A stretch of 64,000 nt of DNA from positions 62,001 to 126,000 of the forward strand of contig NZ_JAGPOT010000006.1 of NCBI RefSeq assembly GCF_018224015.1. Direction: 5' to 3'. The notes under the pieces are model-generated. The model saw only the letters and a list, made by a program, of their open reading frames with translations, did not search any database and was not told the origin of the DNA. Made by a program: the position numbers and the translations under genes. This DNA is from Pseudarthrobacter albicanus. GTDB lineage: Bacteria > Actinomycetota > Actinomycetes > Actinomycetales > Micrococcaceae. This document shows positions 41,410-49,689 of this stretch, piece after piece. The stretch's first letter is position 1, and each line of letters begins with the position of its first letter.

Positions 41410-42093
41410 ATGAGCAGCACCCAGACGTCCATCCAGACCTCCGAGAAGCCGCTGGGCCGCGATGACCTGGCCCGCCTGGTCGCGCGGGACATCAAGCCGG
41501 GCTCCTTCGTGAACCTGGGCATCGGCCAGCCCACCCTGGTCTCCAACTACCTGGAGCCGGAGCAGAACATCACGCTCCACACCGAGAACGGCATGCTGGG
41601 CATGGGCCCGGAAGCCACCGGGGACCAGATCGACGGGGACCTCATCAACGCCGGCAAGATCCCGGTGACCGAACTGCCCGGCGCGTCCTACTTCCACCAC
41701 GCGGACTCCTTCGCGATCATGCGCGGCGGGCACCTGGACATCTGCGTGCTCGGGGCGTTCCAGGTCTCCGCCACCGGCGACCTGGCCAACTGGCACACCG
41801 GCGCCCCGGACGCGATCCCGGCGGTCGGCGGGGCCATGGACCTCGCCACCGGTGCCAAGGACGTCTTCGTGATGATGACGCTCCTGACCCGTGAAGGCGT
41901 GTCCAAGCTCGTGGAGACCTGCACGTACCCGCTGACCGGGATCGGCTGTGTGACGCGCGTGTACACGGACAAGGCAGTGTTCCTGACCGGCCCGGACGGC
42001 GTCGAGGTGCGGGAAACCTTCGGCTGCACGTTGGCGGAGCTGCAGGCGATGGTGCCGGTGCCGCTCAAGGCCGCGTCCGCCGTCGGAAGCTGA
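41410..42093 (+). CDS. pcaJ: 3-oxoadipate:succinyl-CoA transferase subunit B
   Basis: 227 residues. FVNLGIGQPTLVSNYL and the catalytic Glu in HTENGMLGMGP, then GGHLDICVLGAFQVSATGDL. It supplies the Glu that carries CoA. It is last gene of pcaFIJ; a 63-bp palindrome begins 24 bp after the stop and may terminate transcription. Confidence 0.95.
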   Translation: MSSTQTSIQTSEKPLGRDDLARLVARDIKPGSFVNLGIGQPTLVSNYLEPEQNITLHTENGMLGMGPEATGDQIDGDLINAGKIPVTELPGASYFHHADSFAIMRGGHLDICVLGAFQVSATGDLANWHTGAPDAIPAVGGAMDLATGAKDVFVMMTLLTREGVSKLVETCTYPLTGIGCVTRVYTDKAVFLTGPDGVEVRETFGCTLAELQAMVPVPLKAASAVGS

Positions 42094-42117
42094 CAGGCCG
42101 GCCTCTTCCGCCCCGCT

Positions 42118-42180
42118 GCGCGAACGTACACTTCAGGCCCGCAAAACGGCGGTTTCAGGGCCTGACGTGTACGTTCGCGC
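42118..42180. repeat. 63-bp intergenic palindrome (type 3) between pcaJ and pcaR
   Basis: Outer arms of 14 bp (GCGCGAACGTACAC at 42118-42131; complement at 42167-42180), a one-base mismatch, then an 8-bp inner stem TCAGGCCC/GGGCCTGA and an AAAC/GTTT core. No U-run. It can fold into one long hairpin. Confidence 0.75.
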
Positions 42181-42200
42181 GGATAAAGTGGTGCGAGACC

Positions 42201-43016
42201 ATGAGGTGGGATATGATTGAGGCAGTAAAGGGCGGCGCGCCCGCCGCCAGCGACCAGTACGTGCAGTCGCTGGCGCGCGGACTGGCCGTGATCCGGGCGT
42301 TCGACACGGACCATCCGAAGATGACGCTTACGGAGGTGGCGGCCCGGACCGACCTCACCCGCGCCACCGCACGCCGGTTCCTGTACACCCTCGTGGAGCT
42401 CGGCTATGTCCGCACCGACGGAAAGATCTTCGCGCTGACCGCCAAGGTGCTGCAGCTCGGCTACGCCTACCTGTCCGGGCTGTCCCTGCCGCAGCTCGCG
42501 CAGCCACACCTGGAGGAGCTGGCGCTGCGGCTGGGGGAATCGACGTCGGCGGCCGTCCTCGACGGCACCGACATCGCGTACATCGCGCGGGTGTCGACCA
42601 AGCGGATCATGACCGTCGGCATCACCGTCGGCACGCGGTTCCCGGCGTACGCCACGTCGATGGGGCGGGTACTGCTCGCCGCCCTCCCGCCGGCCCAGCT
42701 CCAGGACTACCTCGCGGCCGCCGAGATCCGGCCGCTCACCCCGCGGGCCCTCGGGACGGGGGAGGCGCTGCTGGCGGAGCTGGACACCGTCCGCGCGCAG
42801 GGCTGGTGCCTGCTGAACCAGGAACTCGAACTCGGGCTGATGTCCGTCGCGGCCCCGGTCCATGACGGGCCGAAGGTCGTGGCCGCCATCAACGTCTCCC
42901 TGCAGGCCCAAACCGTCGGCGCGCAGCCTGATCCGGAAAGCTACCTGGCGGGAGTGCGGGCGGCGACGGTTGCCACCGCGGAGCTCATCTCGGCGGACCT
43001 GTCCTCGGGACGGTAG
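42201..43016 (+). CDS. pcaR: IclR family regulator of the pca genes
   Basis: 271 residues. Helix-turn-helix MTLTEVAARTDLTRATARRF, then LYTLVELGYVRTDGKIFALT; effector domain with GESTSAAVLDGTDIAYIARV, AYATSMGRVLLAAL and LNQELELGLMSVAAPVHD. This is the PcaR/PcaU branch, usually an activator responding to 3-oxoadipate or protocatechuate. It follows pcaJ on the same strand. TAAAGT at 42184-42189 may be its own -10. Met at 42213 is an alternative start. Confidence 0.92.
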   Translation: MRWDMIEAVKGGAPAASDQYVQSLARGLAVIRAFDTDHPKMTLTEVAARTDLTRATARRFLYTLVELGYVRTDGKIFALTAKVLQLGYAYLSGLSLPQLAQPHLEELALRLGESTSAAVLDGTDIAYIARVSTKRIMTVGITVGTRFPAYATSMGRVLLAALPPAQLQDYLAAAEIRPLTPRALGTGEALLAELDTVRAQGWCLLNQELELGLMSVAAPVHDGPKVVAAINVSLQAQTVGAQPDPESYLAGVRAATVATAELISADLSSGR

Positions 43017-43040
43017 CGGCGGCGGCCCTGCCGGCAGGTG

Positions 43041-43271
43041 TCAGGAGCCCGCGATGGGCCCGGTCGAAATGGTGATCTTGACCCCGGCGGGGTCGTCGCT
43101 GATCAGCAGGCGCAGGTCCCTGCCCACGAGCGAGGCATGGGCGTCCTCGCTGTCCCCGGGTGCCAGTTGGGAGGCGAGCCGGGTGACCGCCAAGGCCATG
43201 GCCCGCCCCCAGTCATGGGGATCCATGCTGGATGCCTCGGCCTCGGCCGAGTAGTTCTCTGGTTCGGTCAT
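43041..43271 (-). CDS. Small acidic protein of unknown function
   Basis: 76 residues, MTEPENYSAEAEASSMDPHD at the N-terminus, then a helix AMALAVTRLASQLAPGD and beta-like LRLLISDDPAGVKITISTG. The start at 43271 has a GGGGGAA-type site; longer in-frame starts lack one. It is convergent with pcaR and divergent from the kinase-like gene. No family recognised. Confidence 0.6.
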   Translation of the reverse strand: MTEPENYSAEAEASSMDPHDWGRAMALAVTRLASQLAPGDSEDAHASLVGRDLRLLISDDPAGVKITISTGPIAGS

Positions 43272-43491
43272 GATTCCCCCGCGTTCCGCGCCTGGAGCGT
43301 GGCCCGTCAGCTGGTCCGGACGGGCAGTGAGATTGTGCCCGCGTGCTCCACAGTACATAAGAATGGCCAGTCTAATGACCCCGCGGACGGAACGTCCACG
43401 ATTCGCGCCCCCGCGGTGCTGAGGTTACGGCCGGAGTCCGGCTAGGCTTTCAGTTCGGGACACACCCGCCTCCCCGCCCCCGAAGGACGCC

Positions 43492-44427
43492 ATGCCAGAG
43501 AACAACCCCGCGCTTGATGGCAAAACACAGCCCAGGCGCGCCGCCGTGATCATCAATCCGATGAAATCCTCCGGTGCGGCGCTGCAGGGGGCCATCTACC
43601 GGCTCTGCGAGACGCAGGGCTGGACCGAGCCGCTCTGGCTGGAGACAACCGTCGAAGACCCGGGCGCCGGGCAGGCCCGCCAGGCGCTGGATGAAGGGGT
43701 CGACGTCGTCATCGCCGCCGGCGGCGACGGTACGGTCCGCTGCGTCGCAGAGGTCCTCGCGGGTACCGGAACTCCCCTGGGCCTGGTTCCCCTGGGCACC
43801 GGCAACCTGCTGGCCCGCAACCTCGGCATCAACGTCAGCGACCCGGTAGCGGCCTGCCTCGACGTCCTGAACGGCAGCGAAAAGTCCCTGGACGTGGTCA
43901 AGGCAACCCTGGACCGGGAAGACGAACTGGTGTTCCTCGTGATGGCGGGACTCGGGTATGACGCCGCCATCATGGCCGACACCGTGGACGTGCTGAAAGA
44001 CCGCATGGGCTGGCTCGCCTACGTTGAGGCCGGCATCCGCAAACTGCCGGGCAAGCCCGTGAGGGCGAGGATCAGCGTCGACGGCGGGGAGCCGGTCCGC
44101 CGCCGGATCCGCAGCGTCATGGTCGGCAACTGCGGCCGCCTCATGGGGGGCGTCGAAATCTTCCCCGAGGCAAAAACCGACGACGGCGTGCTTGACCTGC
44201 TGATCCTGGCACCGCGCGGCCGGCTCGGCTGGCTCGGCGTGATCGCCGGCATTTTCGGCCGCAGCAAAGGCGAGACGGAATCCGTCGAGTATTTCCAGGG
44301 AAAATCGGCCGAGATCACCCTGGAGCACGAACAGGAGTTCCAAGTGGACGGCGACCATGTGGGCGCCGGAACGCACCTGACCATGACGGTGGAGCCGGCC
44401 GCGCTCAAGATCAGAATGGCCGTCTAG
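43492..44427 (+). CDS. Diacylglycerol/lipid kinase family protein
   Basis: 311 residues. DAGK catalytic domain: AAVIINPMKSSGAA, the nucleotide loop VIAAGGDGTVRCVAEVL, GLVPLGTGNLLARNLGI. The C-terminal half has the beta-sandwich of DgkB/YegS kinases (GYDAAIMADTVDVLKDRMGW, FQVDGDHVGAGTHLTMTVEP). It probably phosphorylates a membrane lipid using ATP. GAAGGA precedes the ATG. Single gene; not related to aromatic catabolism. Confidence 0.92.
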   Translation: MPENNPALDGKTQPRRAAVIINPMKSSGAALQGAIYRLCETQGWTEPLWLETTVEDPGAGQARQALDEGVDVVIAAGGDGTVRCVAEVLAGTGTPLGLVPLGTGNLLARNLGINVSDPVAACLDVLNGSEKSLDVVKATLDREDELVFLVMAGLGYDAAIMADTVDVLKDRMGWLAYVEAGIRKLPGKPVRARISVDGGEPVRRRIRSVMVGNCGRLMGGVEIFPEAKTDDGVLDLLILAPRGRLGWLGVIAGIFGRSKGETESVEYFQGKSAEITLEHEQEFQVDGDHVGAGTHLTMTVEPAALKIRMAV

Positions 44428-44507
44428 GCCGACTCGCCTGACTCCCGGTCGGGCCGCAGCGCCCGGTGGATGCCCGTGTCCGACGACGCCGGCGGAGTTC
44501 CGGCCGC

Positions 44508-45392
44508 TCAGGAAGCGGATGACGGCCGGGAGCCCTGCTCTCCCCCAGGGGCCGGGCGGTGGGCCAGGATCTCGGCGAGCTCCGCCAGCCGGTGGGCGCG
44601 TGCTGATTCCGCCGGGGTGAACGGCTCGCCGGGCCGGACAAAGGTGATGGGGCCGTGCCAGGCCGTCGGGATGCGCAGCATCGTGCCGCCGGCGGTGGAG
44701 GCCTCCTGCCGGGTGTCCGAACCCTCCGAGGGAACGATCCCGGCGTGCAGCAGTTCCGCCACCGCCAGCGGCAGCTCATCCGGATTGGCGGCGATCCGGG
44801 CGGCCAGGCTCAGCGCGCCGGTCTGCCCGTCCGCCATGGCCAGCGCCGTGGTGGGCCAGACGTGCGGATCCTTCCCGCCGCCGTCGCGCAGCGCGCGGAG
44901 CAGCTCGCCTTCGCGGAGCTCCCCCTGCGCGGACAGCACGAACTCGTCCAGCACCCCGCCGGCTACCGGGTGGACATGGATGCTCAGGATGTTGGTGTCC
45001 AGCCGTGCCAGCGACTGCGTGATCTTCTGCAGCGAACCGGGCCTGTCCTTCAGTACGGTCCGGGCCCGCCAGAGGGCAGGCGCCGCCACCAGCCGGCTGC
45101 GGTGCCGCAGGGCCGGGGCGTGCAGCCAGCGGCGCAGCATCCTCGCAGCCGAGGGTTCCGCCACCCAGATCACCAGAATCGTGGCGGTCAGCGTGAGGAC
45201 CAGGACCTTGGCGACATACGGCAGGTGCGTTTCCACCACAGCGGCGTGCACCAGCAGTTCGATCGGCAGCATCACGGCGATATTGGCGAGGGTGAGCCTG
45301 GCCTTGGTCGGTTCGGGCATCTGGCCGCAGACTTCGCAGCTCAATTCGGAGGGCGCGGGGGACGATGTTCTGCCAGGGGCTTTAGGCTTCAT
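44508..45392 (-). CDS. Membrane protein with CxxC motif and ACT-like domain
   Basis: 294 residues. A CEVC motif near residue 17 precedes two membrane helices (LANIAVMLPIELLVHAAVVE, VLVLTLTATILVIWVAEPSA). Then comes an ACT-like ligand-binding domain (VLKDRPGSLQKITQSLARLD, TNILSIHVHPVAGGVLDEFV) and a C-terminal helical region. Membrane-bound ACT proteins of this shape are uncommon; it may sense an amino acid at the membrane. The start at 45392 (MKPKAPGRTS) is favoured. mscL lies 113 bp upstream on the same strand. Confidence 0.75.
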   Translation of the reverse strand: MKPKAPGRTSSPAPSELSCEVCGQMPEPTKARLTLANIAVMLPIELLVHAAVVETHLPYVAKVLVLTLTATILVIWVAEPSAARMLRRWLHAPALRHRSRLVAAPALWRARTVLKDRPGSLQKITQSLARLDTNILSIHVHPVAGGVLDEFVLSAQGELREGELLRALRDGGGKDPHVWPTTALAMADGQTGALSLAARIAANPDELPLAVAELLHAGIVPSEGSDTRQEASTAGGTMLRIPTAWHGPITFVRPGEPFTPAESARAHRLAELAEILAHRPAPGGEQGSRPSSAS

Positions 45393-45505
45393 GCTCCCAT
45401 GATGGCGGCCCGCTGTTTCAGGCGGATTGCGGCCGGGTGACGGATTCGGACCCGGCGCTGCCGGCCAAGGCAAGCTGCCGGTGAGGAAGCACCGGCCTGG
45501 CCCGG

Positions 45506-46009
45506 TCAGCGGCGGTGCGAACCGGTCAGCTCGGCCGCCTCTTCGCCGGACGGCCCGCCCGCCGTCGCGCCCGCCGTCGCGCCGGTCAGTCCGGCCGGCC
45601 GCTCCGGGGCGGCGAGCTGCGCCAGCAGGTCGCGGATCTCGGCGAGCAGCGCGGTGTCCGCCGGCAGCGGCTTCTCCTCGGGTTCCGCCGTGGCCAGACG
45701 TTTTTTGACCATGCTGTTGATCCTGTTCATGGGTGCCACGAAGAGGAAATACACCACCGCCGCCGTGATTAGGAAGGTGAGGAAAGCGGTGATCACCGCG
45801 CCGAAGTTGACGAAGGTTTTCGCATTCCCGGGCCAGATGTGGAAGCCCAGGCCGTCGGTTTCCACACCGCCGGCCGCCGCAATGACCGGGTTCACGATGT
45901 TGGAGGTAAATGCGCCGACCAGTGCCGTGAACGCCGTGCCGACGACGACGGCGATGGACAGTTCAATCACGTTGCCGCGCAGGATGAAATCCTTGAATCC
46001 TTTGAGCAT
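45506..46009 (-). CDS. mscL: Large-conductance mechanosensitive channel
   Basis: 167 residues. N-terminal amphipathic MLKGFKDFILRGNVIELSIA, first pore helix, periplasmic loop and second helix (VNFGAVITAFLTFLITAAVV), then a charged cytoplasmic helix. It opens under membrane tension to release solutes on osmotic downshock. GGAGGTCCCC precedes the ATG at 46009. The C-terminal tail is a long Ala/Gly/Glu-rich extension with the near-repeat TGATAGATAGG. Confidence 0.95.
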   Translation of the reverse strand: MLKGFKDFILRGNVIELSIAVVVGTAFTALVGAFTSNIVNPVIAAAGGVETDGLGFHIWPGNAKTFVNFGAVITAFLTFLITAAVVYFLFVAPMNRINSMVKKRLATAEPEEKPLPADTALLAEIRDLLAQLAAPERPAGLTGATAGATAGGPSGEEAAELTGSHRR

Positions 46010-46137
46010 GGGGACCTCCGGTATGTCTTTGCTGGATGAATTGGTTGCAGGAACCAACCGAAAGACGCTACCACTTCGTGCAGGCGGGTCCGATTCCAAT
46101 GAACGGCGGGCAATGCTGCCCCGTTGCCGTTGCGGCG

Positions 46138-46143
46138 TAGAAT
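46138..46143 (+). promoter_or_regulatory. Candidate -10 box (TAGAAT) of the FUSC gene
   Basis: TAGAAT lies 62 bp before the GTG at 46206. The region is shared with mscL, which is transcribed the other way. No -35 element is clear. Confidence 0.4.
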
Positions 46144-46205
46144 CCAGCGTGGATGCCACCGCCGCCGTCGTACCATTGTGACCTCAACGAAAGGCGCCCC
46201 CAGCC

Positions 46206-47270
46206 GTGAAGATGCTCTCCGAGATGTTCACCATGGGACCCGGCAAGAACGACCATCAGGTGGCGCTCCGCTGCGCCGTCGGCGTCTTTGTTCCCCTGGT
46301 CACCCTCCTGCTGCTGGACCGCCTGGACCTGGCCGTCTTCGCCTCCTTCGGGGCCTTCACCGGGATCTACGGCCGGAACGAGCCGCACGCGAAGCGGTTC
46401 GTCCTCCAGTTGCGTGCCGGCCTGCTCATGATGCTCGTGATGCTCCTTGCCGTCCTGACGGCCCGTACCGGCGAGGCCTTCGCGCTGACCGCCCCGGGCA
46501 CCACATGGATCCAGGTCCTGGCCACCACCGTGGTGGCCGGCGGCTGTTCGTTGATCGTCGCGCGGTGGCGCCTGCGCCCGGCAGGCTCGCTCTTCCACAT
46601 CTTCGCCTTCGCGGCCATCGCGTCCATCCCCAACCAGCCGCCGCTGTGGCAAGGCATGCTGGTGGCGGTGCTGACCGTCGCGCTCTCGCTGCTGATCGGA
46701 ATATCCGCCCGCGTGGTCCGAAGCCACCGGATGCCGTGGGTGCGGCCGAAGCGCCCGCGGCTGACGCCGGGCGAAACGCGGGCTGCCCGGCTTGAGGCCG
46801 TGGGGTACGTCGTGGCGGCCGGCGTGGCCGGAACCCTGGGGACCGTTGCCGGCGAGTGGCTCGGCTTCGGCCACAATTACTGGGCCATGGTGGCGGCGGT
46901 GGTCCCGCTAGTCGGGCACTCCACCCGCCACCGTGTGAGCCGGGGTTTGCAGCGCATCGTGGGCACGGCCGTGGGGCTCGTGCTGCTGGCCGGGATCCTG
47001 TTGCTGCGGCCGGCGCCCTGGCAGACCGTGCTGGTGATCGCGGCCTGCCAGTTCGGGGCCGAAATGTTCATCGCACGCCAATACGTCCTGGCCCAGATTT
47101 TCGTCACGCCCCTGGCCCTGATCTCGACGCTGCTGGTGGCGCCCTCGTCGCCCGCACTCCTGCTGCGGGACCGGATCGTGGAGACCGTCATCGGTGCCGC
47201 CGTCGGCGTCGCCGTCGTGCTGGCCCCGACGGCCTGGCGCCGCCTGCGCGCCCGGCAGCCGGCGCCCTAG
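46206..47270 (+). CDS. FUSC family membrane protein (aromatic acid exporter-like)
   Basis: 354 residues, two sets of about five to six membrane helices with a short hydrophilic link (SHRMPWVRPKRPRLTPGETR near residues 178-197). FUSC-like sequence: LAVFASFGAFTGIYGRNEPH and NYWAMVAAVVPLVGHSTRHR, then VSRGLQRIVGTAVGLVLL. Relatives export aromatic carboxylic acids (AaeB, fusaric acid resistance). It lies between pca and pob genes, which fits a safety valve for aromatic acids, but it could serve another solute. Confidence 0.82.
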   Translation: MKMLSEMFTMGPGKNDHQVALRCAVGVFVPLVTLLLLDRLDLAVFASFGAFTGIYGRNEPHAKRFVLQLRAGLLMMLVMLLAVLTARTGEAFALTAPGTTWIQVLATTVVAGGCSLIVARWRLRPAGSLFHIFAFAAIASIPNQPPLWQGMLVAVLTVALSLLIGISARVVRSHRMPWVRPKRPRLTPGETRAARLEAVGYVVAAGVAGTLGTVAGEWLGFGHNYWAMVAAVVPLVGHSTRHRVSRGLQRIVGTAVGLVLLAGILLLRPAPWQTVLVIAACQFGAEMFIARQYVLAQIFVTPLALISTLLVAPSSPALLLRDRIVETVIGAAVGVAVVLAPTAWRRLRARQPAP

Positions 47271-47280
47271 CGGCTGCCTG

Positions 47281-48564
47281 CTAGCGGCCTACGGCGGCCT
47301 CCGCGCCGGCCGGCGCGGTGATGGTGTGCGGTACGAATGCCAGGGCCGCGACAGCCAGTACGGCGGCGGCGGCGAAAACGTAGAAACCCCAGGGGTATGC
47401 AATTCCGGCGGCAACCAGGGTGCCGGTCACGGCGGGGCCCAGGATGGCGCCGAAGCGGCCGACGCCGGCGGCGAAGCCCAGTGCCGTGCCGCGCAGCCGG
47501 GCCGGGAACAGCTGGCTGACCCACGCATACACCAGGACCTGGGAGCTGAAGACGAACACACCGGTCACAAAAACCGCAACGTTGATCAGGAGTTCGTTCT
47601 GGATCTTGACGCTGAGCACCGCGAGGAACACGGCGGAGAGGCCGAACCAGAGAAGCACGATCTTCTTCGTGCCGTGCCGGTCTGCCAGGATGCCGGCAAT
47701 CACGAGGCCGGCGACGGCGCCGACATTGAGCACCAGCAGCAGCGACAGCCCGGCGCTGAGGCTGTAGCCGGCCGATGACATGAGCTGCGGCAGCCACGTG
47801 TTGAGCCCGTAGACCAGGAGCAGCCCCATGAAGGATGCCACGGCCACTCCTGCAGCCACCAAGGGGTAGGGCTTCCTGCCGAGGTGCCGGAATCCGGCCC
47901 TCTCGGGCTGGGCCGCTCCCGGCTGGGACGTCGGGACGGGCGCTGCCGCCGCGGTGCCGGCGGCAGCCTCGGGGACCTGATACACCGCCGGCAGTGTTTC
48001 GGGAAGCTTGAACCAGAGGAACGGCACCAGGGCGAGGCCCGCAGCGCCGCCCACCACGAACATGGTCCGCCAGTCCGGGATGACCATCAGGGCAAGGAAG
48101 GCCGTGGCCACGGCACCGGCGTGGTACCCGGTCATGGTCCGCGTGGTGGACTTCCCGGCAGAACCGGCCGGCGCATAGTCATTCATGTAGGCCAGCGCGG
48201 CGGGCAGGCACGCCCCCAGGCCGAGCCCGGCGAGGAGCCGGAAGGTGCTGAAGAGTGCCACATTGGGGGCGAAGACGACGGCGATGGTGAAGATGGAGAA
48301 CCAGGTCACGCAGGCCACCAGCAGCTTCCGCCGGCCCAGGCGGTCCGAGAGCGGGGCGATGAACAGCGCACCCAGCCCTACGCCCACCAGCGAGATGGTG
48401 GCCGCAAACGTGGCGCCCACGGCGTCGAACCCGAGATCGTGCGTCTTGATCAGGGTCGGGATGACCGTGCCGAGGACCACCAGGTCAAAACCATCCAGGA
48501 CCATGGCCAGCCAACAGAGCCAGATGGGCCACCGGGATCTGTTCTTCAATGGAGACGTGGACAT
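47281..48564 (-). CDS. AAHS family aromatic acid:H+ symporter, probably 4-hydroxybenzoate/protocatechuate
   Basis: 427 residues, 12 membrane helices. AAHS/PcaK-like motifs: WLAMVLDGFDLVVLGTVIPT with the helix-1 DGFD signature, APLSDRLGRRKLLVACVTWF, ADRHGTKKIVLLWFGLSAVF. It is divergent from an IclR gene next to pobA, so 4-hydroxybenzoate uptake (PcaK-type) is likely. The start at 48564 (MSTSPLKNRS) is chosen; a longer frame covers the divergent promoter. A half-site like the IclR palindrome occurs in its first codons (48542-48554). Confidence 0.92.
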   Translation of the reverse strand: MSTSPLKNRSRWPIWLCWLAMVLDGFDLVVLGTVIPTLIKTHDLGFDAVGATFAATISLVGVGLGALFIAPLSDRLGRRKLLVACVTWFSIFTIAVVFAPNVALFSTFRLLAGLGLGACLPAALAYMNDYAPAGSAGKSTTRTMTGYHAGAVATAFLALMVIPDWRTMFVVGGAAGLALVPFLWFKLPETLPAVYQVPEAAAGTAAAAPVPTSQPGAAQPERAGFRHLGRKPYPLVAAGVAVASFMGLLLVYGLNTWLPQLMSSAGYSLSAGLSLLLVLNVGAVAGLVIAGILADRHGTKKIVLLWFGLSAVFLAVLSVKIQNELLINVAVFVTGVFVFSSQVLVYAWVSQLFPARLRGTALGFAAGVGRFGAILGPAVTGTLVAAGIAYPWGFYVFAAAAVLAVAALAFVPHTITAPAGAEAAVGR

Positions 48565-48733
48565 GGCTACCTCGGAGATTCTGGACCTGGACCTGGACGT
48601 GGCCTCGACCGGGTTCTTCCCGCATTCTACGCTTGTGGGGCCTTTACCATATCGGAAGGCTGCAGGGAAGGGTCCCTGTCCGCACGGAATCCGGCGCTTT
48701 CTCCCGCCGCAATGGGTAGGGTGGAAGGCCAGA

Positions 48734-48748
48734 TACCATTCAACGGAA
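48734..48748. promoter_or_regulatory. Imperfect IclR operator before the pobA-linked iclR
   Basis: TACCATTCAACGGAA matches the perfect palindrome TTCCATTCAATGGAA at 49529-49543 at 13 of 15 positions. It ends nine bases before the iclR start codon. TAGGGT at 48717-48722 could be the -10 box, which would put the site at the transcription start. Confidence 0.5.
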
Positions 48749-48757
48749 GAGGCGCCC

Positions 48758-49552
48758 ATGGCGAATTCTGTGTCCGGGGATTCCGTGGTGGACCGCGTCG
48801 TCCGGGTGATCGGGGCCTTTCCCGAGGGCGTCACCGAACTGCAGCTCTCCGAGCTGGCCGGCCGCGCCGCCCTGCCCCTCGCCACGGCCCACCGGCTGGT
48901 CCGGCAGCTCGCGGGGCACGGGCTCCTGGAGCTGGGAAGCGGCGGCTCGGTCCGGCTGGGCCTGCGGCTCTGGGAGCTGGTCAACCGCAACTCGCCCACC
49001 CTCGCCCTGCGCCAGGCGGCCATGCCGTTCATGGAGGACATCCAGCAGGTCCTGAACCAGAACGTGAACCTGGCGGTGCTGGACGGCTGGGAGGCGCTCT
49101 TCGTGGAACGGCTCTCACGCCGCGGATCCGTAGCGAACAGGGCAAAGATTGCGGGCCGGATGCCGGTGCACGTATCCTCGGCCGGCCTTGCCCTGATGGC
49201 TAACCAGCCACCCGCCGTGCAGGCTGAGTATCTGCGCGAGTTCAAGGATCCCGCGGGCAAGCTGCGCGCGGAGGATGTCCGCGCCCTCCTTCATGAGACT
49301 GCCGCCCACGGCTACGTCGAGCTCGCCGGCGTCGTGGACCCGGACACCTGGGGCATTGCCGTGCCCGTGCGGAACGCGCGCAACCGTACGGTGGCCGCGC
49401 TCGGCGTCGTGGTTCCGCTGCGCGAGATGCGGCTGCAGGCGCTGGTCCCGGCGCTGCAGACGGCGGCGCGCGGCATCGGGCGGCAACTGCATGACTCGCC
49501 GGCCATCATCTCACCGCGGCCGGCTCAATTCCATTCAATGGAACCGTTGTAA
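48758..49552 (+). CDS. IclR family regulator, PobR-like
   Basis: 264 residues. Helix-turn-helix TELQLSELAGRAALPLATAH, then RLVRQLAGHGLLELG; effector domain LNQNVNLAVLDGWEALFVER, VHVSSAGLALMANQP and VDPDTWGIAVPVRNARNRTV. It lies between the divergent AAHS transporter and pobA, and should respond to 4-hydroxybenzoate. The final codons contain the perfect palindrome used as probable operator for pobA. GGAAGAGG precedes the ATG at 48758. Confidence 0.9.
   Translation: MANSVSGDSVVDRVVRVIGAFPEGVTELQLSELAGRAALPLATAHRLVRQLAGHGLLELGSGGSVRLGLRLWELVNRNSPTLALRQAAMPFMEDIQQVLNQNVNLAVLDGWEALFVERLSRRGSVANRAKIAGRMPVHVSSAGLALMANQPPAVQAEYLREFKDPAGKLRAEDVRALLHETAAHGYVELAGVVDPDTWGIAVPVRNARNRTVAALGVVVPLREMRLQALVPALQTAARGIGRQLHDSPAIISPRPAQFHSMEPL
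49529..49543. promoter_or_regulatory. Perfect 15-bp palindrome, probable operator before pobA
   Basis: TTCCATT-C-AATGGAA, located in the last codons of the iclR gene and 147 bp before the pobA start. Its similarity to the site before iclR argues that the adjacent IclR protein binds both. Confidence 0.6.
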
Positions 49553-49689
49553 CGCCCATCACGTGTCCCGGGGCACACTGTAGCCAGGGAATCCAACCGG
49601 CCCCGATGCGCTGGATGCACCGCTTGCAGGGTACGCAAAGTACCCCAGGGCACGCAGCGGTCAGGGCTCCGCAACGAAGCGAGGAACAC

